Below, in pieces: positions 10,051 through 19,899 of a DNA stretch of 64,000 nt. A program made the translations under genes and the position numbers. Origin of the DNA: Bilabrum cf. latius (Eukaryota; Bigyra: Bicosoecida; Bigyra; Bicosoecida). The first letter of the stretch is position 1; the number at the start of each line of letters is the position of its first letter. Location of the stretch: assembly GCA_965178125.1 (NCBI GenBank), contig OZ237740.1, forward strand, positions 372,001 through 436,000. Direction: 5' to 3'. The notes beneath the pieces are model-generated. The model was not told the DNA's origin. It saw only the letters and a program-made list of their open reading frames with translations, and made no database searches.

Positions 10051-11733
10051 TCACGCCTCGTCAATTTTACACAGAGACAGTTTCAGAGATTTCCCTCGCT
10101 TTCCATGTGGTTTTCCTTTGGGTTTTGGTGGGTTTTCCATCATCCATGCGGTGATTGCTACACATGACTCGGCCGAGAGTTTCCTCTATGTTTTCCTGTG
10201 GAAAAGCTAATTGTCGTCCATTTCCCTCTCCAGTTCCAACTCTTCTATGCGTTCCGTTTGCTCCTGTAGTTTCTTCTACATTTCCTATAGTTGTTCTCGT
10301 AGCAGTTCCACCTCGGTCTTGGCTTTCTCTACCTCTGCTTCTTGGCGGAGAGCTTTGAACTTCTTCCGAAACCCTTCCAATAGGTCTTCGTGCTTAACAT
10401 TGAACTCTTGTTTTCTCTGTGAGTTCATCGTGGAATACACACCTACTTCCGCCAACTGTTCCTTAATCTTAGGCGTGGAGAGGTTCTTGATTTGTCCCTT
10501 CAGTTCGTCCTTTAGGTAGTTGCGGAAGGCCATCACGGAAATGTGGAAATCTTTTCTCTCGTCCAACCACTCTTCCTTTAGCGTCCGCAGGATAGGGTGT
10601 GCCCCTTGTAAAATCCCCTTATGGAAATTCTAGGATTTCGGAGCGTATAGTCCCTTGAACTCGGGTGAGTCGTCGTAAACTTTCGCGAGGTATAGGAAGA
10701 ACGCCCTCGCCACCTCTTTGCTCTCCGTTGCTTCCTTGAGTTTCTTAAAGTATTCCTTGTCGCCTTTCCTGGATGTGTTTACATCCAACACGCAATATCT
10801 GCGGATTTCCTCTGTAATTTTGATGGGTGCGTCGTTCGTGTCAATGATGAGGTTGAAGGTGTTGGGACGGCTCTCGGTCTTGACGAATTTCTCATTACAG
10901 GAAAAGGTCTTCTCGGTGATTAGATTGCGTAGGGTCGCCTACATAGCGTTCCATCTAGTATTGGAAGCTTTTGGAATCTCGTTGAAGTTCACAAGTAGTT
11001 TTCCATCTAGGATAGAGTTGAAGGCATCGGGCTGAAGCATGGCGTTCGTGAGCGTCTGGAGCGTCAGGGTGTATCCAAGGAGTTTTCTCATAAGGAACGT
11101 AATGATGATAGATTTACCAGTTCCCTACGGAGACTTTAGATACAGGGCGGTCTGAAGTTTTTCCCCGCCTACAATCACGTGTGCCAGCCACTTCATCACG
11201 AAGTCAAACTGGGTGTCGTCCTCGCTCGTCCAGACCTTGTGGATATGTTCGGAAATACGAATCACGCCTTCCCGTGCGTCTTCAGGCACGTCTTCTAGGT
11301 TTCCGCAGTTTTCCCGAGTCATCAGGGGTTTTCCCATGAGGTTAATCGTTTGCTTCTCGTAGTCCACAGTGGGTGCGTTGAATCGTCTCACCACCCGAAA
11401 AACATCTGTGTTCTCGTTAAAGAACCAATCACGAGCAGACCAATCCTTCACCTTCCTATTGTTTACCATTCGGTAGATACAGTGTCCGCCAATTAGGTAG
11501 TTCTCGCTGATGTTTCGGTTCGCCAAGAACTACCAAACTGGTTTCTAGGGATTCTCGTCGGAAATGTTCTAGCGGTTCAGTTCATCCCCCTAGAGGAAAT
11601 ACACGCCTCCACCTTGGTCGTGGGTGCGGTAGAAATATTGCTGAATGTATTTGATACAATCCTCCTGATTTCCAGTATCACAGAGTTGCTTGAGGGTTCT
11701 GGCGGAAAAGGCAACGGTTGGCATCTGACACAT
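10051..11733 (-). CDS. SF3 helicase (D5/primase-helicase type)
   Basis: The 560-residue protein has the SF3 Walker A LKSP-x-GTGKS, in which x is TAG at 11125 and is Gln in the usual PQGTGKS form. Further on come a Walker B-like VNFNEIP and a motif C-like IIDTND. The last 140 residues are a coiled coil rich in Glu and Lys followed by a basic tail. It would unwind DNA for the viral polymerase. Eleven TAG codons occur in frame; the end is TGA at 10051. The ATG at 11733 was chosen because an exact TATAGTATA lies 12 bases upstream. Confidence 0.85.
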
Positions 11734-11745
11734 TTTTCTGTTGGT

Positions 11746-11754
11746 TATACTATA
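11746..11754 (-). promoter_or_regulatory. Start-proximal TATAGTATA motif
   Basis: Exact nonamer 12 bases before the helicase ATG at 11733. Confidence 0.7.
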
Positions 11755-11789
11755 TACTACCAAAATATACTTAAGTGCTGACGCGTCAA

Positions 11790-11885
11790 TTTTCCAGAGA
11801 GTCATCGGAGACATTTCCAGAGATTTCCAAGAGGTTTCCAGAGATTTCCAAGAGATTTCCATAGCTTTCCAACGATTGGAAAAAT
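11790..11885. repeat. Run of TTTCCAGAGA/TTTCCAAGAG words
   Basis: About seven TTTCCA hexamers occur in 90 bases, arranged as imperfect 10- to 14-bp repeats, between the helicase promoter and the integrase 3' end. No gene is visible here. Confidence 0.7.
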
Positions 11886-11946
11886 ATAGGTAGTGCGTTA
11901 GTCTTAAGGTATGGAATTTTCCCCACTCATCTTCATTGTTCGCCAC

Positions 11947-13026
11947 TTATGTCAGGTCTATTGGGGCTATCCCAAACTCCGCTGGAAGTTGCTTTTTGGC
12001 GTCTTCTAGGGTTTCCCACGTCCAATCCTTTTCGTTTGGAAGACCGTCCCATTCCACTTGGACTCTCGTTGGTTCTCGGGTATGGACTTTCTTCATATCC
12101 TTTCTGCGGATTGCCTTGGTGTTGTGGAGCTCATCGTCGTCAATTATCTATAGTTCTTCCTTTGTGTAGGCTACTTTGTGTTTCTAATCCACGACATACA
12201 AAGGGGGTTGCCCTGGTCGCAGAAGCACCTTGGTAATTTGTCGCTCCGTCGGGTCGTAGCGTAAATCACTGGCTCTAAATGAACCCATGAGTTTCTTGGA
12301 GAGTTTGTAGGCCTCTCTAGGTTCTTCCAATGGAATCCTAACAATTGTTCCCTTTTCCAAGATATCGCAAGCCTTTCCCCTACAGTGGGTCGCTCCAAAG
12401 TCAGTCGTGGGAATTGGTGGGTTTTCTTTGAGTTTCTCTTTCTGGAATTCGTTGTAATCCTCAACAATCGTAGGGACTAAATCCAACCATCGTCGCTCCA
12501 CTTTTCCCTTGGCTATTTCCTCTACATTCTGGACGGAATTGATGACGATTCCAAACAGCTTGTTAAGGTTTTCCACCACGGCCTGTTGTTTGTGTCGCCC
12601 TGGCTTGTTTCGGCGCACGTAAATAGGCCTTTCCTATTCTTGTAGGTGTCTTGCCAATTCGTTAAATTCATTTCCGTTGTCTATTTCTAGCCTCACGGTG
12701 GGTTGCTAGACATTTCCCCGCATGAATATCTAGAGAGCTTTTTCATAGGTTTCTTTCTGGGTTTTCTTCTATAGCGGTTCTGCGTCTATTAATTTGGTGT
12801 GTAAATCCACAGCAGTTAAAAGGTATTTATATCCTTGGTCGTTCGGCAATTGGAGTAAATCCATCTGAACGACTGCGTTTGGCTGCGGGACGTTCACCTT
12901 GGGTCTGTTCTTGCCCTTGGGTTTCTTTGGGCGTTTCATTAAATTGCGGATTCTAGAGTCCTGAGGTATGTGAACCCCTTGGAGAACATATTGGAGAACA
13001 TTTGGGTATTCCTTAATGATTTCCAT
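11947..13026 (-). CDS. DDE (rve) integrase with chromodomain-like C-terminus
   Basis: The 359-residue protein shows the retroviral-type catalytic triad: Asp in QMDLLQLP, Asp in EIDNGNEF, and Glu in QAVVENLNKLFG, with the spacing of polinton integrases. Near the C-terminus, VQVEWDGL...WTWETLEDA resembles a chromodomain. It would insert the element into the host genome. No HHCC zinc finger is visible at the N-terminus. Six TAG codons lie in frame and the stop is TAA at 11947. A partial motif (TATAGTA, about 13028 to 13034) sits directly upstream of the ATG at 13026. Confidence 0.85.
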
Positions 13027-13072
13027 TTACTATAAGGGTCGGTAGGGAAACCGTGGGAAAGTCTTGGGAAAA

Positions 13073-13170
13073 GGTGGGATACCTTGGGGAACACCTGGGA
13101 TTTCTTTGAGAAAGGTGGGATACCTTGGGGAACACCTGGGATTTCTTTGGAAAAGGTGGGATGCTGTAGG
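13073..13170. repeat. 41-bp tandem repeat, about 2.3 copies
   Basis: The unit starts at 13073, 13114 and 13155 (GGTGGGAT). It is built from GGGAAA/GGGATT words like the rest of the viral intergenic DNA and lies just outside the integrase promoter. Confidence 0.8.
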
Positions 13171-13577
13171 AAATTAATTGGAAACCGAGGGGAAACCTTG
13201 GGAAAGTCTTGGGAACCTTCGCTTCGGAGAAAGACCAGACGTTCCCTCGGCTCCCGTCATGACTCTAGATGGAGACCGATGTAGAAACTCTTCAGTAAGT
13301 CTAAAATTGAGTTTTGCCCTGCGAAGTAGGGACAAATTCGTTCCTTCGGCTCCCGTATCCCTCTAACAGCAAACACAGGGATGTTTTTGGGAGGCCGTTG
13401 GATTCTTCAAATTTCTTCTGACACTTTTATAAAAACATCTCTGTCATTGCTGTAGGAGAAATATAGGAGTAGTAATAAAAGATAAACTTTAAATTCCCCT
13501 ACTTTGTAGGAGATAAAAAGTAGTCTGTTTTATGAGACATGGACTATGAGACACGCTACGGAATTCTACTAGGAGAC
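13171..13577. other. Non-coding stretch at the viral end
   Basis: No coding pattern is visible. The stretch holds two similar TTCC(C/T)TCGGCTCCCGT segments near 13243 and 13340 and a CTGTAGGAG/TTTGTAGGAG pair near 13450 and 13503. It may be near the right end of the integrated virus, but I see no clear terminal inverted repeat. Confidence 0.4.
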
Positions 13578-13919
13578 TTAAGAGGAGTAGAGAGGCGCGG
13601 AGCGTCTCCTCTATATTGCTGTGGAGCCCCGCTCATCACACTTGACCCCCCCCCAATTCATATTCTTAACATTAGAAACATCCCAAGTATTTAAAGGTTC
13701 ATTAAAATACACCCTATGTTTGAATACATAATTCATATTTTTAATGAATGTAGTTATTATCCTTTCGGGCTTATATTTAGTAAGTAAATCTTTTAGTTGC
13801 TTTCTGGTTTTGACTATGTAGTAGGTTTGACCTTCAAATGTATAACCTTTTCTAGCTCTATAATAATTAATTGGTTGTGTAGCTTTCAAGGTTCCATTTT
13901 CCCATTTGAATTCTTCCAT
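13578..13919 (-). pseudogene. Truncated BspA/DUF285-like repeat protein
   Basis: The frame contains FNEPLNTWDVSNVKNMN, the signature of the BspA-type leucine-rich repeat (DUF285) found in bacteria, protists and giant viruses. The repeat stops abruptly at a run of nine C (about 13645 to 13654), after which the sequence no longer fits. A frameshift or truncation there is likely. The A+T content is much higher than in the viral core. Confidence 0.6.
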
Positions 13920-13972
13920 TCTGTATATACATATAATAAATATATTTTTTAAGTCAATTTAAACGCTCACTA
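13917..13972 (-). promoter_or_regulatory. Duplicated AT-rich promoter, copy 1
   Basis: About 54 bases upstream of the ATG at 13919 are nearly identical to those upstream of 14590, ending TATTATA-n-GTATATACAGA before ATGGA. Two different genes therefore share one promoter cassette. Confidence 0.75.
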
Positions 13973-14011
13973 TAATATTAAATATATTAATATTATTATA
14001 TTAAAATTCAA

Positions 14012-14590
14012 TTAATTAAAATTATCCTCTATCTCGTCTCTCTCCTCGTTATCCAATACCCATTTTAATCTTGAAGGGTGCCACGCTCTAGAAATTAATT
14101 CTTCTTTATATTTTTTTGTTGTCTCAATTATCTTATCTTTTCTATTTTTCCAATACCTGTTATCAGTTAGCGTATATATTATGTTCTCTGATATAGTCTC
14201 AAAACGTTTTACTTTCTGTTTATGGTTCTGGATTATTGCTTTAATCTCGGGAGAACGTGAAACCCGCTCATTTATTAAACTCTGAATACTCCTCCTATTT
14301 CCATAATATCTTAAATGTTCTATTTCACTATTAGTTAATCGGTTTTCTTTTACTTTTCTCATTTTAGATATAGTATCCTATTTGATAATCCGTAATTTTA
14401 TTTTCTAATACTTTTTTAATACAAGGTATAAAATCTACTCTATAGCTTCATCCTCATTATCATATAAATCACATAGATAATTATATCGTTCCCAATGGAC
14501 TCGCTCAGCTTTTCTAAGAAATGTTTTAGACGGTCTAAGCTCCTTTCTCAAACTCATAGATTTTTTGGTTAATAGTTCTAAGAAATCCAT
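14012..14590 (-). CDS. Giant-virus-like hypothetical protein
   Basis: Read with TAG = Gln the frame is 192 codons from the ATG at 14590 to TAA at 14012, with TAG at 14435, 14405 and 14378. With the standard code it would be a 51-residue and a 116-residue fragment. Its C-terminal RAWHPSRLKWVLDNEE matches a short signature I associate with uncharacterised proteins of Mimiviridae and related algal viruses (RAWHPxR...LDxEE). Function unknown; basic and mostly helical. The promoter is the duplicated cassette. Confidence 0.6.
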
Positions 14591-14641
14591 TCTGTATATA
14601 CCTATAATAAATATATTTTTTAAGTCAATTTAAACGCTCTA
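14587..14641 (-). promoter_or_regulatory. Duplicated AT-rich promoter, copy 2
   Basis: Near-identical to 13917 to 13972, with one or two differences across about 54 bases. It includes the ATGGA start context. Confidence 0.75.
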
Positions 14642-14950
14642 TAACAATTTAAAAATAAAAGCGCGTTTGTTCCATTTGTGAAGGTATAAGCGAGGATAAG
14701 GGGGTATAATGAAGGTAGTTTAGAAGGTTGAATAATGGAGTCCCATAAAGTGATGGAACTTTTGGCTAGAAAATGGCTAGAGTCCCATAACACCTTCACA
14801 AGAGGGCTACATCCACGTTTTGCTAAATAATACATATACTAATACGCAATTTGTGGATATGGTCATCGTATAGAGTTTTATATATAATTGATTTTATATA
14901 ATTAGAAGGATAAAGCAGTTATATGAAGTAGCAGTATGAAGAGGTTCACC
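14642..14950. other. AT-rich stretch without a convincing gene
   Basis: Only a 31-codon open frame (14734 to 14829, plus) is present. It contains the duplicated phrase GAGTCCCATAA (14731 and 14782 region). I see no reliable gene. Confidence 0.4.
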
Positions 14951-14954
14951 TTGA

Positions 14955-15076
14955 CTTTTGGAGCGACTAGCTCCAAAAGGAGTGGAACGGACTGAAGAGC
15001 TTTAGCTCTGATGGACTGGAACTATTGATGATGTTAATCATCCTTAACCGAAGGGAATAAATTTATTTATTACCGT
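14955..15076. repeat. Row of short hairpins before the GC-rich junction
   Basis: Consecutive inverted repeats are visible: CTTTTGGAGC/GCTCCAAAAG (14955 to 14979, perfect 10-bp stem), AGAGC/GCTCT (14996 to 15009), GATGA/TCATC, CCTT/AAGG and AATAAATTTATT. They end about ten bases before the sharp switch to GC-rich gene A sequence at about 15087. Confidence 0.7.
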
Positions 15077-15086
15077 AGCGGGGGGC

Positions 15087-16215
15087 GTCCGGCAAGGTGG
15101 TCGCCACGATCAAGCTTGAACATAAAGGCGACTCGTACTACGATCGGTTCTATATTCCCCGATCTGGCATATTTACCTTCATCGACGTGCGGGTATACCA
15201 CGTGAACCTGCACAAACTCGAAGCAACCGAGCTGCCTGGCTCGAAAGGCCACTGCTACAAGCCTGGGCTACTCGACCGCGCAACTGGTAACCAGCTGCGC
15301 CCATGGGCCAAGTTCGAGATGTACTCCTACTCGGCTACTACTGGCGAGTGGACCACCATCGAGGCGGCAGAGGTACAGGCCACCGTTCCGATCGAATCGG
15401 AGCTTCTGGAAGGCAAGTCGCTCCTCACCCGAGTCCACAAGACGCTGACGGGGCCCATCAGGGGCATGTCCGTCCACAAGGAGCGTCTCGTTGGATGCGG
15501 AGCACCAGGACACTACATCAGGCTGCAGGACGGCCGAATCGCAGCATGGACCGATCACGGGGAAGGGTTCGGTGGTCTGACCATGTGGGACATGGCGACC
15601 AAGAAGGCCCGCTTCGCCGCTGACTGCTTCCTGCTGGAAGGCAATCCAAAATGCGAGGACTGGGAAGAGATCATGGAGGACAATGGATATGCTGAAGGCA
15701 CCCTTGTGCAGGTGGGTCCCTCCATGGCGGCCCTGCTGCTGCAGCAGTACAAGTACGGCATCGTGCTCATCGACGTTGATCGCATGGAGCAGGTGGGGCT
15801 GGCCGCGGAGGGCGAGCACATCCACCTGGCCGAGGCCGTGCATGTGGAGGGCATGGACCATGCCATGCTGGTGGCTGGGACCGTGAGTCCTGGTAAAGTG
15901 CAGGTCTGGTGTCCTGTAGATGGTGACGCAGGTTGGTACAAGAAGCAGCAGGAGGTTGAGCTCGGCGAGAAGGTGACGGGAGTGACGGCTCTGAAGGCAA
16001 TTCCGGGGGGCAACCTGCTCGTGTCTGCGCGGCAAGGCAGGTTCAACAACCGATTTAGTGATGACCACCCCTTCAAGTGCTTCGAGCTGAAGGGTGTCAA
16101 GGTAGAGCTGTCGGCTTCGACTGAGACCATCGATGATGAGACTGCTACCGCCGGTGTAAGCGGGAGTGTGATGCTCCAGGCGATGGAGGCGCATGCCGAA
16201 TCTGGTTCTAGCTGA
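15087..16215 (+). pseudogene. Gene A copy 1, propeller-like protein, 5' truncated
   Basis: The sequence joins family A in mid-gene (at CGTCCGGCAAGG, equivalent to 20184 in copy 2), so about the first 95 residues are missing. The remaining 372 or so codons are open to TGA and almost identical to copy 4. Repeated blade-like strands such as GGLTMWDMATK and GKVQVWCPVDG suggest a WD40-like beta-propeller, but I cannot assign a family. No start codon or promoter belongs to this copy. The break coincides with the end of the AT-rich viral tail. Confidence 0.7.
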
Positions 16216-16315
16216 TCCTGGATCAGTGCATTCGGACCACGAAATTGTGGATGGATTCTGCAGACTCTGTGACTACACTACAATCCGATCAAACCACAAA
16301 TAGACTCTGCACTGG

Positions 16316-16820
16316 ACCACGCACTCACAGCATCCTGCCCCCAGCCCAATCCAGGATTCAAAAGCGACCTCCCATCATGGATGCTGCAGTGCACCACGCA
16401 CTCACAGCACCCTGCCCCCAGCCCATCTCAAAAGCGACCTCCCATCATGGATGCTGCAGTGCACCACGCACTCGCAGCACCCTGCCCCCAGCCCAATTCA
16501 AAAGCGACCTCCCATCACGGATGCTGCAGTGCACCACGCACTCACAGCACCCTGCCCCCAGCCCATCTCAAAAGCGACCTCCCATCATGGATGCTGCAGT
16601 GCACAACGCACTCGCAGCACCCTGCCCCCAGCCCAATTCAAAAGCGACCTCCCAGCGAGGATGCTGCAGTGCACCACGCACTCACAGCACCCTGCCCCCA
16701 GCCCATCTCAAAAGCGACCTCCCAGCGAGGATGCTGCAGTGCACAACGCACTCGCAGCACCCTGCCCCCAGCCCAATTCAAAAGCGACCTCCCATCACGG
16801 ATGCTGCAGTGCACCACACA
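16316..16820. repeat. 70-bp minisatellite, array 1 (7 copies)
   Basis: Units start AAAGCGACCT at 16361, 16431, 16501 and so on, exactly 70 bp apart. Two subtypes alternate (CATCTCAAAAG with CTCGCAGC, and CAATTCAAAAG with CTCACAGC), giving a 140-bp higher-order period. Each unit contains CTGCAG. The array lies between the 3' ends of convergent genes A and B. Confidence 0.9.
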
Positions 16821-16863
16821 ATCATAGTGTCCAACCCGGCCCATCCAGTATTGATGTGACCTC

Positions 16864-19551
16864 TCACTTGCACGTGGCATACACAGTGGACACACCACGT
16901 CCCTGAATGTCCAGCTCATAGTCTTGTTCCGGTACTCCGACGGCCAGGGCGCGCCTGGATGCATCGTAGCGAGCTTGCTCTTTCCCTCCCAGCCTCGAGT
17001 CGTACGATGAGAACATACCCGAGTCGAGGCTTCTGTGCTCCCTCTCTGCTTTAGCATACTCTGCACGAGCCGCCTCCAGCCCGCGCCTGGCATCATCAGC
17101 CTCACTGGCCTTCGTTGGAAGGTAATGGTCCAGCCACTTCATACCAGTGCCACTCGTCGCCATCACCTGCAGGCACATGTGAGTGCTGGTGTGACGGTGC
17201 TTCTGGGCGGTAGGGAATGGCTTCAGGTCCGACTCGACGTGGAATGGGTGTCCGAAGTTCACACCGAGGACGGCGCGCATCGCATTCATGCCGAAGCTTC
17301 TGGTCTCGGCCACAGACTCCAGCCGAGGATACAGACTGCTGCCGCGACTCCCGCTGTTGCAAGCTGATGGCAATTGCATCAACACTGGGACTGGCTGGAA
17401 GTCGTCAGGCTCGGCATACAGAGTCCAAGTGCCTGCCACAGGGAGCCTCTCGCCGATTGTAGTAGCGTCCTGCCCTGGCTCAGATCCCAATGCCGATGTG
17501 CCAGCGTCTGCAAACATCTTCAGTGGGGCCACACGATCCACCGACACTTCCAGAAGCATTGGTGGTTTCGCATCAGTCATCGCGCTCTTGTGCTTGTCAC
17601 CCCAGCTCAGCTGAATGCCGCGCGGATACTGCATCGGTGCATCATCCAGCTGACAAGACGTCAAGCCTCGCCGGAGCCCGCTCAGCCCATACGACTGCAG
17701 CTTGAACGTGCTAGCCACATCGGCCGGATCCACCTTGCGGTAGATCACGTTGACTCCCCCGATGCTGTCTTCTCGCTACTTCGCACTCGCACTCGGACTC
17801 AGCGATGCATCAGGCGACCCCTCCTTGTCGTGCTGCAGCTTGCCAGCCGTGTACACGCCGGCCTCAGACCGAAGCAAGCTGCCCTCCACCGCGCGGAAGA
17901 GCGGCTTCGTCTTGCACTTGTCGCTCCCGATGCTGTGCAGGCCACTCCACACCAGCTTCGCACCTGTTGCCTCCGGCAGCATGATCTCCACAGGACGAAC
18001 GTATCCCACTTCCAGCGGCGAGCAGAACGAGGACGCCAGACACACGTGCCTGGCCTGACACAGACCGTCCGGCTCTGAGTCGCCTTCGACACCGCACCTA
18101 GGCAGCGGGTGCCTGCACGACCCTCCCTCCTGCTCCGCCTGTTTGCGGTACTTGTCCGGGCAGTAGTCGCCAGTGCCCAGGATCGCATGCAGGGCGCGCT
18201 TCCGGATCGATTCGAGCTTAGTGAGCCGGCACGTCTCGCCCAGCAGCGCCTCTTTCCCCTCGGGCAGCGGCCTGCCGTACTTGTGCTCGAATGACGTGCA
18301 CTCCAGGCTAGACGGCGGCTGGTATCGAGTGCTTCCGCGCTTGCCGCACGCCAGGTGGATGCCGCTGCCATCGCCCCCAGCGGACCCATCAGCCCCTGAC
18401 TCGCCAGAGACGTACGACATGTAGTGCGACACGGAGCTGAGGCACGCCCTGCACGCGTCTGTCGCCTGCTGGTGGTACTCGTTGACGATCTTGGTGGTGG
18501 TGCTGCCGTCCGCATGCCTGTGCTCGTGCTCTGACTCGAACTTGTTCACGAGAGCAAACTCAGAGTCGTTCAGGTGGCAGGACTTGCGGAAGGCCTCGTG
18601 CTTCCTGGCCATCTCGTCGCAGTCCTGCAGCGGGTACGGCTTGGCCTCTGGGAATCCATTCGCGCTGCGCTCGTTGTGGATCTTGATCAGGTAGTTGAGC
18701 ACCTCCTCGCAGTCTGCCTTGGGCAGGCCCGTCTCGGCCGACAGCCGCAGCAGCGTGCTTGCACCGTGCGACGCAAACACGTTGTGCGAGGCCTGCCGAA
18801 TGCGCTCCTGCATGGCGGCTTCGATGAGGAACTTCCTGGCCTTGGCGGCTTGCAGCACCTGGGATAGTGGGATGTCCTTGAGCTCGTTGCCGTCGGCGTC
18901 CAGCATCTAGGTATCTCCGGACATGAAGCACATCCTCCCGACCGCTTCCATGCTCTCCACCCTGCCGCGGCTCGACCGCTTGCCTGCCTCCATCGCTATG
19001 CGAGTGCACGCCTCCCAGTCGCCGAAGAGAGCCAGGCCGTGCAGGGCCCAGAACTTCATGTCCACCACGGCCGGCATCGTGTCCACCGTGGTGGCCCAGC
19101 GCTTGAGCCCAGCCATCATCGTCTCGCGGTCCTGCGTGGCGCTGACGAGGCTGGGCTCGCCTCCCCTGACGCTCACCGTGACGTCTGTGGCGAGCTGAGC
19201 AGTGCGCCGAGACTTGCCGGACGACCACGCCGCGCTGAGATCCAGTCCTGCCTTACCCGCACTGGAGGCCAGCTCTGCCAGCTGCAGGGCCCGTTGGATG
19301 GTGGGCCCGTCCTCGCGGATGGAGCTGGTCTTGTACGAGGTGTCCACGACTTCCTCCCGCCCGTCCACGATGCGGGTGTACTTGGTGTTGGCGGTGGTGG
19401 TGTGGTTGGAGCGAGACGCCGTGAGGATGTCACCGACTGAGATGGACTCTGCCGGGTCGAAGCTGGCCTGCAGGGAGAGGGCGGTGTCGGTGTGCTCGTC
19501 CGTGGAGAGCTTCTCGGAGCTGAACTTGCGGGTGACGGGGTAGGTTTCTTC
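16864..19551 (-). pseudogene. Gene B copy 1, MACPF-like protein, 5' truncated
   Basis: The frame is open from 19551 (just after an in-frame TGA at 19552 to 19554) down to TGA at 16864, crossing TAG at 18907 and 17773. It lacks the first 200 or so residues of copy 4, including the MACPF signature. Homology to copy 4 ends near 19540, where different DNA begins. It is nearly identical to copy 4 elsewhere. No ATG is placed to start it, so it is probably inactive, or a fragment of a rearranged unit. Confidence 0.7.
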
Positions 19552-19554
19552 TCA

Positions 19555-19899
19555 TCGCGTAGTAGCTGATCGGTCCTGGCATGGTTGTCATATAGAACTT
19601 TGTTTGGTTTGGCTGCAGTTCCACGCCTACCTGCGAGTGCTCAGGTGCCGGACCTTTCGGTGAGTGCTCGAATGTTAATCCATCCGCCTGAAGTGCCACG
19701 CGCCGTAAATCCATTCTCGGACTTTGGATGCCCTGATCCGGAATCCGGAATCCGGATCAGCTTCGCGACCGGTTGCAACCACTTCATTTGTAGCGTGTTA
19801 GAACAGAAAAACCACTTTATTGACCAATTATAAAGTTGAAGACATGAACTTGCGACTTTCGGAAAGGGATCTTCATTCTACCAGCCTTCTTCTCATACA
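19555..19899. promoter_or_regulatory. Shared 5' region of gene A copy 2
   Basis: No gene is visible. The last 55 bases before the A start (about 19845 to 19899) recur before copies 3, 4 and 5, marking a conserved promoter/leader. At about 19732 there is a 28-bp near-palindrome built from TCCGGA words. Confidence 0.6.

Noticed and set aside
15268-16194. 308-codon minus ORF opposite gene A (also at 32366 and elsewhere)
   Set aside because: It is the antisense shadow of a GC-rich coding sequence. Conservation follows the plus frame and the frame has no recognisable product.
16245-16906. Several 150- to 200-codon plus ORFs with HSQHPAPSP repeats
   Set aside because: They are translations of the 70-bp minisatellite in all three frames, with no independent coding sign.
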